DNA of 56,652 nucleotides, from contig NZ_LATL02000156.1 in NCBI RefSeq assembly GCF_000972705.2, positions 1 through 56,652 of the forward strand. Reading direction: 5' to 3'. This DNA is from Limnoraphis robusta CS-951 (GTDB taxonomy: Bacteria; Cyanobacteriota; Cyanobacteriia; Cyanobacteriales; Microcoleaceae). This document shows positions 36,301-44,700 of this stretch, one piece after another. The position numbers and the translations under genes are program-made. Under the pieces are notes generated by a model. The model saw nothing but the letters and a program-made list of their open reading frames with translations, made no database searches and was not told the DNA's origin. Numbering within the stretch: the stretch's first letter is position 1; every line of letters starts with the position of its first letter.

Positions 36301-36596
36301 ATACAGGAGGTGAAAGTTTCCCGACAGGAGACTTTGATTTTACCGGGTTCGCGTTTACTATTACCTCACAAACCGCAAGCATTAGTGTTCCGATTTTTGA
36401 TGACAGTTCTCTCCCTCCAGAGGAAAGTGAAGAAGGCGCCGTTCCTGTTACTTATCGACTTTTAACCCGAAATGGCATTAGTTCTCAAGACTTAGCGGAA
36501 GTGGAAGCGAGTCAGAGTATTAGTGAGTATCTGATTGATCCGAGTCTCAACTCTAGCACGATTATTTTCGCAGATAGTCCTGAAAGTCTTGTGTAA
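33327..36596 (+). CDS. Calx-beta / cadherin-like / RTX surface protein
   Basis: 1089 residues. Order: Calx-beta-like unit (1-140), two almost identical 98-residue cadherin/VCBS-like units (~150-345; NDxxDDDGDELTA), a Calx-beta unit (~350-470), four DNA-perfect acidic repeats of NPDDSGENPDEDIDE type (~474-533), an Ig/cadherin-like unit (~545-632, ANLEFDSNSGLIVGIP), a Pro/Glu linker, RTX calcium repeats (~680-830, GGEGDDRIIGG type), an acidic linker and a final Calx-beta unit. There is no signal peptide, which fits type I secretion although RTX units are not at the very end. It is likely a cell-surface or released adhesin. The last residues lack the usual post-RTX tail seen in the larger adhesin. 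Confidence 0.85.
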   Translation: MAITIGITADPSILIEDEGSATTITFNVEGEIPDDGVVITLDNDTPFALGDFNILIPPPEVTGGQIIRGNADNSGFDFRILDNTATIILPIFDDDDLPPNDPNFNRNNDIGVEETTFFLVENDAYSIDANASQITLNLADTASQLNSPPVADNDDYTTPFETVLTVNLTEGIISNDIDDDGDELTATLITEPSNGSLTFNPDGTFNYTPNLDFTGSDSFTYQVNDGTDNSNIATVNLTVGEAPNIPPVATDDNYTTPFETVLTVNLTEGIISNDIDDDGDELTATLITEPSNGSLTFNPDGTFNYTPNLDFTGSDSFTYQVNDGTDNSNIATVNLTVGEPPNIPPNIPTISFTATPETLIETESTELTFNFELSEPPAQEGITVILESNTPQGFTQFYLSNVNSSGIGNINDVSPNEDFFAFAITILEQNASISLPIFQDVLDEEEQVISFQLVESENYNLAEDYTPISITFIDENPDDSGENPDEDIDENPDDSGENPDEDIDENPDDSGENPDEDIDENPDDLGENPDEDIDETPDDSTNQPPTLTTPIPDQAGLQQLGFSLNLSQNFSDPENDLITYSVTGLPANLEFDSNSGLIVGIPTQPGQFNVTVTASDSQANQIQDSFELLISPFVVPQLPPIPESFSPEPELEAEPEPEPIIPIEIELPTPELNSEINSEIFGDLEDNELIGTEENDALFGNQGNDSILGLEKDDNLFGGEDDDRIIGGLGNDVIFGEKGNDSLFGDDPSSGNSQRRDFIIGGEGDDLIFGNQDEDTLIGEEGNDSFYGGKGDDLIFGGEGDDFLSGDAGNDTLIGGLGRDKFMLSTGQGTDTIVGFEAGTDSFELAGELTFDQLRTTQQNGLTQIRLLDTDEILAVLDVEANKLDISPLENEENPNSENDNDDQDEPNDDNNNQPPENPSDNGNQPDNPEPEDELIQVSFSASPNTLIETEGTRLNFEFSLNQPPPEDGLRVFVDSDLPRSLTQLDLTELSYTGGESFPTGDFDFTGFAFTITSQTASISVPIFDDSSLPPEESEEGAVPVTYRLLTRNGISSQDLAEVEASQSISEYLIDPSLNSSTIIFADSPESLV
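33822..34325 (+). repeat. 294-bp tandem duplication inside the adhesin gene
   Basis: A stretch beginning GTTAATCTAACGGAGGG at ~33822 recurs 294 bp later. About 210 bp read as identical in both copies, silent sites included, with differences only at the flanks (for example the Ala/Thr region before each copy). It encodes one complete cadherin-like unit per copy. Identity at this level means very recent duplication or ongoing gene conversion. Confidence 0.88.
34746..34925 (+). repeat. Four tandem 45-bp acidic repeats
   Basis: Units start at 34746, 34791, 34836 and 34881, each opening GATGAAAATCCTGATGATT. Only two or three point differences are seen (TCGGGA/TTGGGA, GACGAG/GATGAG). Each encodes fifteen residues rich in Asp and Glu with Pro. 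Because the period is a multiple of three, all other frames are also open; ORFs on both strands here are artefacts. The unit is likely to vary in copy number. Confidence 0.9.
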
Positions 36597-36702
36597 CAGG
36601 AGATGAAGCCTGGAATCTTTGAGAGTGCATAAAAGCTTTGGGTTCCTCCTATTCAAACAGTAGAGAAGGAAAAAAACTCCACAAGAATAGAGGAACTCAA
36701 TC

Positions 36703-37212
36703 ATGCTTTTTTCTCAAAAATCCATCGTTACTTTCACTATAGTTAATACCTTTTTAGTTGGATTAGCTTTGAGTGTGAGTCCAACTCCAGGATTAGCTAG
36801 AATGGCTCAGAATAGCCAAATTAAAAGGACTCCAGTTCAGCCGCAAATTCAGCCTAATACTAATTTTGGAGTCTCTCCTGATTTCAAAGGAAACTGGAAA
36901 GGAAACCTCCACGCCAAAGGAGATGATGCTCTCACCATCCTTGAAATTGTGGTTTTCTCTAACTCTGGTTCCAACTATCAAGGAACTTGGAAACATCACG
37001 GTTCTAAGTACAATGCTAAAAACGATACTTGGGAAGATACAATTCTTCAGCAAGGAACGTTAAAAGCCTCCAGACAAGGAAATGAAGTGACTCTAGAATT
37101 GAACGGATTTAATGGTAATAAACTGGTTTTAAGCGGAACGTTAACCCCGAGTAAAATTTCCGGAGAAGTTGTTGGATTTTCCAATTTTGTCTTCTCTTTT
37201 GCGAAACAATAA
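36703..37212 (+). CDS. Small secreted beta-rich protein of unknown function
   Basis: 169 residues. A signal peptide is clear (VTFTIVNTFLVGLALSVSPTPGLA, cleavage after about residue 33). The mature part has alternating strands: FKGNWKGNLHAKGDDALTILEIVVF, SNYQGTWKHHG, TLKASRQGNEVTLELNG and KLVLSGTLTPSKISGEVVGF. This suggests a small beta-barrel or lipocalin-like fold. An AGAAGGAAAAAAA ribosome site lies upstream. The function is unknown, and it is not evidently tied to the adhesin or the PKS. Confidence 0.75.
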   Translation: MLFSQKSIVTFTIVNTFLVGLALSVSPTPGLARMAQNSQIKRTPVQPQIQPNTNFGVSPDFKGNWKGNLHAKGDDALTILEIVVFSNSGSNYQGTWKHHGSKYNAKNDTWEDTILQQGTLKASRQGNEVTLELNGFNGNKLVLSGTLTPSKISGEVVGFSNFVFSFAKQ

Positions 37213-37967
37213 GAGAATTGCTCCCCCCAAATCCCCCTTAATCAGCAAAGGGGGACTTTGAGGTTGATCGAGAGAATCTTAAAAATTATTGAGAATAATT
37301 TTTTAACAGAGGGGAGGAAGCCTGAGTGGGAAACCCTGAGATCTAGCCCAAACCGGAGAAAGCTGCAAACCCCTAAAACCCTTACACTGTATAGATTATA
37401 AGTTGACTTATCATATATTTTTCACAAAAGTCTTTTCAAAATCCTCCTAAAAGTGATACACTCTCATCTACCGTTATTAAAACTAAGTCTCAAATAGCTG
37501 AGAAGTTCGTTTTAATCAACGGTGATCTCTGATCGATTTGCTTCTCCCTGTAACCGAAGTTGACGGGGTACACATCTTGTCAAAATTTGGGGAAGTCAAA
37601 AGTCTCTTTCTTTTAATATAAGGAGTAATTTTCAACAAGCAAGTTTGAACTTCCGACTGTTCGTGCCGCCTCGGCGAAGGAGAATCGCATCACCCTGGTA
37701 CATTCACCGATTTTTCTGGCTAAACTCACAAACGTTGTGTTGTCCCGATGGGACTACGGGCGGAAATCTAATTGATCATCTAGGGTTGCAAATAACAAGA
37801 ATTTATGTCAATAATATAAAAAGTCTTGACTGGGCGGGTGTATCACAGATGAAATCGAAGCTGCCATTTAACGCCAACCCCGAGCAAGTCTGATCTTGAA
37901 GTTTCTGCTTTAACTTAAGATTAATTCTCAAGAAACGCATATTTTGGGTTAAGTCACAGAGAGAGAA
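37213..37967. promoter_or_regulatory. 755-bp leader region before the FAAL/PKS operon
   Basis: This gap holds a dispersed repeat (37218-37268). It also has a GC-richer structured stretch at 37310-37385 with GTGGGAAACCCTGAG-type pairing, and an AT-rich part with TTGACT at ~37402. Near 37743 is a GTCCC-GAT-GGGAC hairpin. A weak 82-codon frame (37645-37893) starts with TTG, lacks a good ribosome site and has no recognisable features; I do not call it a gene. The long spacer suggests a long 5' leader controlling the PKS operon. No known riboswitch class was recognised. Confidence 0.45.
37218..37268 (+). repeat. CCCCCAAATCCCCC-type palindromic repeat
   Basis: It opens TTGCTCCCCCCAAATCCCCC and closes with GGGGGACTTTGAGG. 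It is the same family as the element at 12343-12387 (opposite strand) and the left half of the insertion at 46838-46925. It stands just after the stop of the small secreted protein gene and can form a hairpin. Confidence 0.7.
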
Positions 37968-40900
37968 ATGATCGAGCTTCTAGAATCTACCTCAACAAAC
38001 CTTTATCAAGCGACGACCTTAGTTGAACTGCTAAAGTATCGAGCCGCAACCCAAAGTGATCGCATTGGTTTCATCTTTCTCACAGATGGCGAGATGGACG
38101 AAGTTCGTCTCAGCTACGGGGCTTTAGATCAACAAGCCAGAGCGATCGCCAACCAACTTCAGGGGCGAAAAGGAGAACGCGCCCTTCTACTCTACCCACC
38201 CAGTTTAGAATATATTTGCGCTTTATTCGGATGTTTTTATGCAGGAGTTGTCGCGGTTCCAGCTTATCCCCCTCGGCGCAACTCCAATCTTTTACGCTTA
38301 CAAAGTATTATCGCAGATGCTCAAGCTAGCGTTATTTTAACGACAAGTGCGTTATTAGAAAATATTCAAAAATTTGCGGCTAACTCTATTATCACCACAG
38401 ATCATTTAATCCCAAATTTTTACTCAACAGAAGAAGTTAACATTACTCCTGAAACCCTCGCCTTTTTACAATATACCTCGGGTTCAACGGGAAACCCTAA
38501 AGGGGTAATGCTAACTCACGAAAACTTACTTCACAACTCAAAAATCATCCATCATTGCTTTGAACATACTGCCAATAGCCGATGTGTAATTTGGTTGCCT
38601 CCTTACCATGATATGGGATTAATCGGAGGAATTTTGCAACCTTTTTATGGCGGTTTTCCTGTTATTTTAATGTCGCCCGTTCATTTTCTCCAAAAACCGA
38701 TTCGTTGGTTACAAACTATTTCCCGTTATCAAGCAACAACGAGCGGCGCTCCTAACTTTGCCTATCAACTTTGTCTGCGAAAAATCAAACCCGAACAATT
38801 AAAAACCCTCGATCTCAGCAGTTGGGATGTGGCTTTTGTAGGGGCTGAACCGATTCAAGCGAAAACCTTAGAAAACTTTGCTGAAACTTTTGCAAGTTGT
38901 GGCTTTCGTTCAGAAGCATTTTATCCTTGCTATGGTTTAGCAGAGGCGACGTTATTTGTCTCAGGTGGGAAGAAATCAAAACCTGTCGTTGTGGAAACAA
39001 TAGAAACCCCAGCACTGGCAAAAAATAAAGTTATTCTAAGTTCTAAAAATTCTGCTCATCCTCAAAAAATAGTCAGTTGTGGTCAAGTCAAATTTGATTA
39101 CAATCTGGAAATTGTTCAGCCCGAAAGTTTAACCGCTTGTTCAGAGGGAGAAATTGGCGAAATTTGGATCTCTGGGGCAAGTGTAACCCAAGGGTATTGG
39201 AAAAAAACTGAACTGACTCAACAAACTTTTAAAGCCTATTTATCAACGGGAGAAGGGCCATTTTTAAGAACGGGAGATTTAGGTTTTATAAAAAATAACG
39301 AACTGTTTGTGACCGGACGTTTAAAAGAAGTAATTATTATTAGAGGTCGCAATTATTATCCCCAAGATATCGAACAAACCGTTCAAAAAATTAGTTCAGA
39401 TTTTCGTTTAGGTTGTGGTGCTGCTTTTGGAGTCGAACTTGAAGGCGAAGAACGTTTAGTTATCGTTCAAGAAGTCGAACGAACAGCTTTAAAAACCCTT
39501 GATATTAATAACACTATTGAAAAAATTAAACGCGCCATTTCAGAACATCATCAACTGCAAGTGTATGAAGTTATTTTCCTGAAACCCGGTACAATTCCCA
39601 AAACCACGAGCGGCAAAATTAAACGTTATGCTTGTCGTGAGCAATATCTAGAAAATCGTTTAGATGCTATTAATGATTCTGAGTTTTCCTCCCCTAATCA
39701 AGCGAATAATTCATCGGAACAAACTGATCAATTGATTCAATGGTTGCGTCAGTATGCGAGTGAAAATATTAACTCTCGTCTCATAGATGAACGGCGATGT
39801 ATTCCCCCTCATATTGTTCTCGATTTTGGCAACAAAGGACTGTTAGGAATGCAGGTTCCTAATGAGTATGGCGGCTTAGGTTTAAACAATGTTGACACCC
39901 TAAAAGTATTAGAACAACTCGGTGCAATTGATACGACTTTAGCACTATTTGTTGGACTCAATAATATATTAGGAATTCGCCCCATTCTCAAATTTGGCAG
40001 CAACACTTTAAAAAGCGAACTTCTCCCCCAATTAGCAACAGGTCGAGAACTCGCCGCTTTTGCCCTCACCGAACCCTCAGCCGGGTCAAATCCCCAAGCA
40101 ATTCAGTCAAGTGCGAGTAACAGTTTAGACGGTTGGTTACTCAACGGGACAAAAATCTGGAGTGGTTCTGCGGCTTGGGCCGGGGCGATTAACGTCTTCG
40201 TCAAACACCCGGAAACAGGCGGAATCAGTGCTTTTGTGGTGCGCCGAGGGACACCCGGACTGCGACAGGGGCCAGAAGCCCTCACGATGGGAATGCGGGG
40301 CATGGTGCAGAATACGGTTTATCTCAATGATGTGTTAGTTGAAAAAGACTCTCTATTAGGCGAGGCAGGTCAGGGGTTAAACGTCGCCCAAGACGCCATG
40401 ATGTACGGGCGTTTGGCAATTGCAGCCGCAAGTATTGGCGGAATGAAACGATGCGCCCAGTTGATGTTACGGTATAGCCAACGACGGGTTATTTCTACCG
40501 GACACCTGATTAATAACCCGTTTATTTTAAGTCGTTTAAATGAATTAACGGCTGGAATTACGGCGATAGAAACGTTAGTTAATCGCATCGCAAAATTATT
40601 AGATAAAGGCGAATTTATTCCCGCAGAAGCTTATACTGTTTGCAAAACCGCAGGTGCAGAATTTTTCTGGAAAGCCGCAGATAATTTAGTGCAGATATTG
40701 GGAGGACGAGGATATATTGAAACGAATTTCGCCCCTCATATTTTACGCGATGCCAGAGTTTTACGGATTTTTGAAGGGCCGACAGAAACGTTGAATTTCT
40801 TTCTCGGTTCACGAGTGGTTAATAATAGCCAAGAATTAGAACAATTGATGAGTCAAACGTTAGGAGCGCCTGAAGTTTATCAAAGACTTAAAGAGGCGGC

Positions 40901-41729
40901 TGAACAAATCCGTGAGTTCACTTCTGTAGACTGTTTTTCATCCTTACAAGTTCGCCAATGGGTTTCAATTCAGGTCGGAGAATTAGCAAGTTTTGCAATA
41001 TTATGGGCAGCTTTAAAGGGATTAAATTCGACCTCTCAAGAAATTAAACGTTCTCTAAATTGGACACAGCTAAATTTTGAACAAAAACTGACTCAAGCCC
41101 TTTCTCAGACACCGAATGATGCTGTTGTCAGATCAGTTAATCAAACCACAGATTTAATCTATAGTTATATTGAAAGCATTGGAGAAATCGAACAAAGTTT
41201 TTCGGGTGAAGACACGGAAGTTGATCAATTACTTCAAAAATATGATTCAAGAAGTATTAGAGAAGTTCAAGTAAAAGTTTCACCTCAAGACTATAAAGAA
41301 ATCTGCTTTAAATCCCTCTCTAATCTTAACCCTTCTCAATCAACTGAACGTTTACAAGATGAGTTAATTGAGTGGCTGAGTCGCAAGTTAAAAATACCTG
41401 TTCATCAAATAGACCCTACTCATGCCTTTGCCGATTATGGAATGGACTCAGTGATGGCGGTTGAATTAGCCCAGGATTTAGAAGAAAAATTAGGACTTTC
41501 TCAGCCCTTAGAAGCGACAATAGCCTGGAACTTTCCAACGATTAAATCTCTCGCCCAGTATCTCAGTCATTTAACCACTGGAACACAGCAAGAAACAGTA
41601 AAAACGCAGGAAAAACAACCACAAAAAGTTAAATCTACTCTCAACAATCTTGATTTACTTTCTGAAGTAGAAATGGCACAGTTACTCGCCCAAGAACTAG
41701 CAACAACAAAGGGGAGGTTAGGACAATGA
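37968..41729 (+). CDS. Loading protein: fatty acyl-AMP ligase - acyl-CoA dehydrogenase - ACP
   Basis: 1253 residues. Residues ~10-570 are a fatty acyl-AMP ligase: QYTSGSTGNPKG, LPPYHDMGLIGG, FYPCYGLAEATLFVSGG and RTGDLGF. Residues ~585-965 are an acyl-CoA dehydrogenase-type flavoprotein (FALTEPSAGSNP, NGTKIWSGSA, RIFEGPTETL) with likely catalytic Glu936. Residues ~1130-1205 are an acyl carrier domain with GMDS, phosphopantetheine on Ser1161. The protein should activate a free fatty acid with ATP, load it on the ACP and introduce an alpha,beta double bond while tethered. The gene overlaps the PKS that follows by 4 bp (ATGA), showing coupled translation. An HIP1 octamer occurs early in the gene, unlike the PKS genes downstream. 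Confidence 0.93.
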   Translation: MIELLESTSTNLYQATTLVELLKYRAATQSDRIGFIFLTDGEMDEVRLSYGALDQQARAIANQLQGRKGERALLLYPPSLEYICALFGCFYAGVVAVPAYPPRRNSNLLRLQSIIADAQASVILTTSALLENIQKFAANSIITTDHLIPNFYSTEEVNITPETLAFLQYTSGSTGNPKGVMLTHENLLHNSKIIHHCFEHTANSRCVIWLPPYHDMGLIGGILQPFYGGFPVILMSPVHFLQKPIRWLQTISRYQATTSGAPNFAYQLCLRKIKPEQLKTLDLSSWDVAFVGAEPIQAKTLENFAETFASCGFRSEAFYPCYGLAEATLFVSGGKKSKPVVVETIETPALAKNKVILSSKNSAHPQKIVSCGQVKFDYNLEIVQPESLTACSEGEIGEIWISGASVTQGYWKKTELTQQTFKAYLSTGEGPFLRTGDLGFIKNNELFVTGRLKEVIIIRGRNYYPQDIEQTVQKISSDFRLGCGAAFGVELEGEERLVIVQEVERTALKTLDINNTIEKIKRAISEHHQLQVYEVIFLKPGTIPKTTSGKIKRYACREQYLENRLDAINDSEFSSPNQANNSSEQTDQLIQWLRQYASENINSRLIDERRCIPPHIVLDFGNKGLLGMQVPNEYGGLGLNNVDTLKVLEQLGAIDTTLALFVGLNNILGIRPILKFGSNTLKSELLPQLATGRELAAFALTEPSAGSNPQAIQSSASNSLDGWLLNGTKIWSGSAAWAGAINVFVKHPETGGISAFVVRRGTPGLRQGPEALTMGMRGMVQNTVYLNDVLVEKDSLLGEAGQGLNVAQDAMMYGRLAIAAASIGGMKRCAQLMLRYSQRRVISTGHLINNPFILSRLNELTAGITAIETLVNRIAKLLDKGEFIPAEAYTVCKTAGAEFFWKAADNLVQILGGRGYIETNFAPHILRDARVLRIFEGPTETLNFFLGSRVVNNSQELEQLMSQTLGAPEVYQRLKEAAEQIREFTSVDCFSSLQVRQWVSIQVGELASFAILWAALKGLNSTSQEIKRSLNWTQLNFEQKLTQALSQTPNDAVVRSVNQTTDLIYSYIESIGEIEQSFSGEDTEVDQLLQKYDSRSIREVQVKVSPQDYKEICFKSLSNLNPSQSTERLQDELIEWLSRKLKIPVHQIDPTHAFADYGMDSVMAVELAQDLEEKLGLSQPLEATIAWNFPTIKSLAQYLSHLTTGTQQETVKTQEKQPQKVKSTLNNLDLLSEVEMAQLLAQELATTKGRLGQ

Positions 41730-44700
41730 ATCAGAATTCCCCATCGACAGAATATCGAGAACTCCTCAAAGATGCACTGCTAGAAATACGCCATCTCCGT
41801 CAACAACTAGAAACGCAAACCGAAGCCATTGCCATTATTGGTTTAGGCTGTCGTTTTCCTGGGGGTGCAAACACTCCCGAAGCCTATTGGGAACTATTAA
41901 AAAATGGTGTTGATGCGATTACAGAAATTCCCAAACAACGTTGGGATGTCGAAAAATACTACGATTTAAACCCCGATATTCCTGGTAAAATGTATACCCG
42001 TTATGGAGGATTTATCGATAAAGTTTATCAATTTGATTCGCAATTTTTTGGGATTTCTCCGAGAGAAGCGATTAGTCTTGATCCTCAACAACGTTTACTG
42101 TTAGAAGTGAGTTATACCGCCCTCGAACAGGCCGGACAATCCCCCGAAAAGCTTCGAGGAAGTCAAACTGGAGTCTTTATTGGGATTAGTTTTGATGACT
42201 ATTCTCGTCGTAATATTAATTCAGGAGATTTAACTCTAATTGATGCCTTTAGTAGTTTAGGAAATACCCGCAGTATTGCGGCTGGACGTATTGCTTATGT
42301 TTTCGGTTTTCATGGGCCGACACTTCAGTTAGACACGACTTGTTCTTCTTCTTTATTAGCCATTCATCTTGCTTGTCAAAGTCTGCGAAATAAAGAGTGC
42401 AATTTGGCTTTAGCAGGGGGAGTTAATTTAATGTTATCTCCCGAAGCAACCATTGGTTTTTGTAAATTAAAAGCCTTAGCTGCGGATGGTCGTTGTAAGA
42501 CCTTTGATGCGAAAGCAGATGGTTATTCAAGAGGGGAAGGTTGCGGAATTGTTATTTTAAAAAGATTATCTGATGCTATTGCAAATCAAGATAATATATT
42601 AGCAATAATTAGAGGATCTGCGGTTAACCATGATGGTCAAAGTAACGGTTTAACTGCCCCCAATGGTTCCGCCCAAGAAGCCGTTATTCGTCAGGCTTTA
42701 GCGAATGCAAAAGTTCAATCAGAAGATATTCAATATGTAGAAGTTCATGGTACCGGAACCTCATTAGGCGACCCCATAGAAGTATTAGCACTGGCTAAAG
42801 TATTGGGAGAAAAACGTTCAAAAAATCAGCCTCTTTATGTAGGTTCAGTTAAAACAAATTTTGGACATTTAGAATCAGCAGCCGGAGTTGCGAGTTTCAT
42901 TAAAGTAGTCTTAAGTTTACAGCATCAAAAGATTCCGCCCCATCTCCATTTTCAACAGCCTAATCCTTTCATTCCTTGGGAAAAATTACCTGTTCAAGTG
43001 CCACAGAAACTGACACCTTGGCAAACTGAAACTGAACAAAAGCTTGCTGGAATTAGTTCCTTTGGAATGAGTGGAACCAACGTTCATTTAATTGTCGAAA
43101 ATGCACCGAAAGTTTTGGCTGAACCCAATTCAATTGAACGTTCTTATCATCTGTTAACTTTATCAGCAAAAACCGAAAAGGCTTTGCAAGAGTTAGCCCA
43201 AAGTTATCATCATTATTTAATCTCTCATTCAGATGTAACGTTAGCTGATATTTGTTTTACTGCTAATACCGGACGTTCTCACTTTGACTATCGTTTAGCA
43301 GTTGTTAGCCAAACCCCCCAGAAATTAAGTCAAACTCTGAGTGATTTTGTTACTAAACAAGAAATACCTGAGCTATTTTACAAGCAAATTCAAAGTAAAA
43401 AGCACCCTAAAATAGCCTTTGTATTTACAGGACAAGGTAGCCAATATGAAGGAATGGCACTGCAACTTTATCAAACTCAACCCCTCTTCAGAAACACTCT
43501 CAATCATTGCGCGGAACTTCTCCAAAATCATTTAGATATCCCGTTATTATACCTGCTTTATTCGCCGTATTGTCAACCCTTAGTCCATCAAACTCTCTAC
43601 ACTCAACCTGCTTTATTTGCTGTTGAATATTCTCTCTGTCAACTGTGGAAATCTTGGGGAATTCAACCCGATATTCTCCTGGGTCATAGTTTAGGAGAAT
43701 ATGTCGCTGCTTGTGTTGCGGGAGTCTTCAGTTTAGAAGAGGGACTCCAACTCGTTGCCACTCGCGCCCGTTTAATGCAGCAACTTCGGCAAAATGGCGA
43801 AATGATTGTGGTTTTTGCTGACGAAAAAACGGTAAAAGCTTGTCTTGAGTCACAGCCGAATCAGGTAGACATAGCTGTTATTAATAGTCCGCAAAATACC
43901 GTTATTTCCGGTGAAAGTAAAGCCGTTAAAAAAGTCGTAGAATCTCTCAATCAACAAGGATACAAAACCCAAAAACTCCCGGTTTCCCATGCGTTTCATT
44001 CTCGTCTTGTTGAACCGATGTTAGCCGAGTTTAGGGAAGTCGCAGAAAAAATTCAGTATAATTTGCCGTCAATTGATATTGTTTCTAACGTTACGGGAAC
44101 ATTAGCAACCGAAGAAATAACAACCGCAGAATATTGGTGTCGTCATCTCCGTCAGTCCGTGAAATTTGCTTCGGGAATAGAGACATTAAACCAGTTAGGA
44201 ATAGATATTTTTGTAGAAATAGGGCCAAAGCCAACATTGATTAGTTTAGGACAAAGTTGTTTAGAAAAAAGTGATAAATTGTGGTTAGCAACTCTCACCC
44301 CTAAACAAGATAATTGGCAAACAATATTATCGAGTTTATCTCAGTTGTATGTAGCGGGAGTCGAAGTGAATTGGTCAGGGTTTGACAAAGATTATTCTCG
44401 TCAACGGGTGGCTTTACCAACTTATCCTTTCCAACGCCAACGTTATTGGCAAGATATTCCTGAGATGAGGCTTTCTTCTAACTCTCAAAATCTTCATCCT
44501 TTACTGGGTAAAAAACTTAATGTAGCCAACTCACAAACCATTCACTTTGAAAGCAAACTGAGTCAAAATTATCCTCATTTTCTTCAAGATCATCGAATAT
44601 TTGACCAAGCCATTTTACCTGCATCAGCTTATTTAGAAATGGCGTTAGCTGCGGGAAACAAAGTTAATCCTACAGATAATTTTGGGTTAGAAGATGTGGT

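Noticed and set aside
37645..37893. 82-codon frame upstream of the FAAL gene
   Set aside because: It has a TTG start with poor ribosome site spacing, Arg/Pro-rich composition without domain features, and a position inside a probable regulatory leader.
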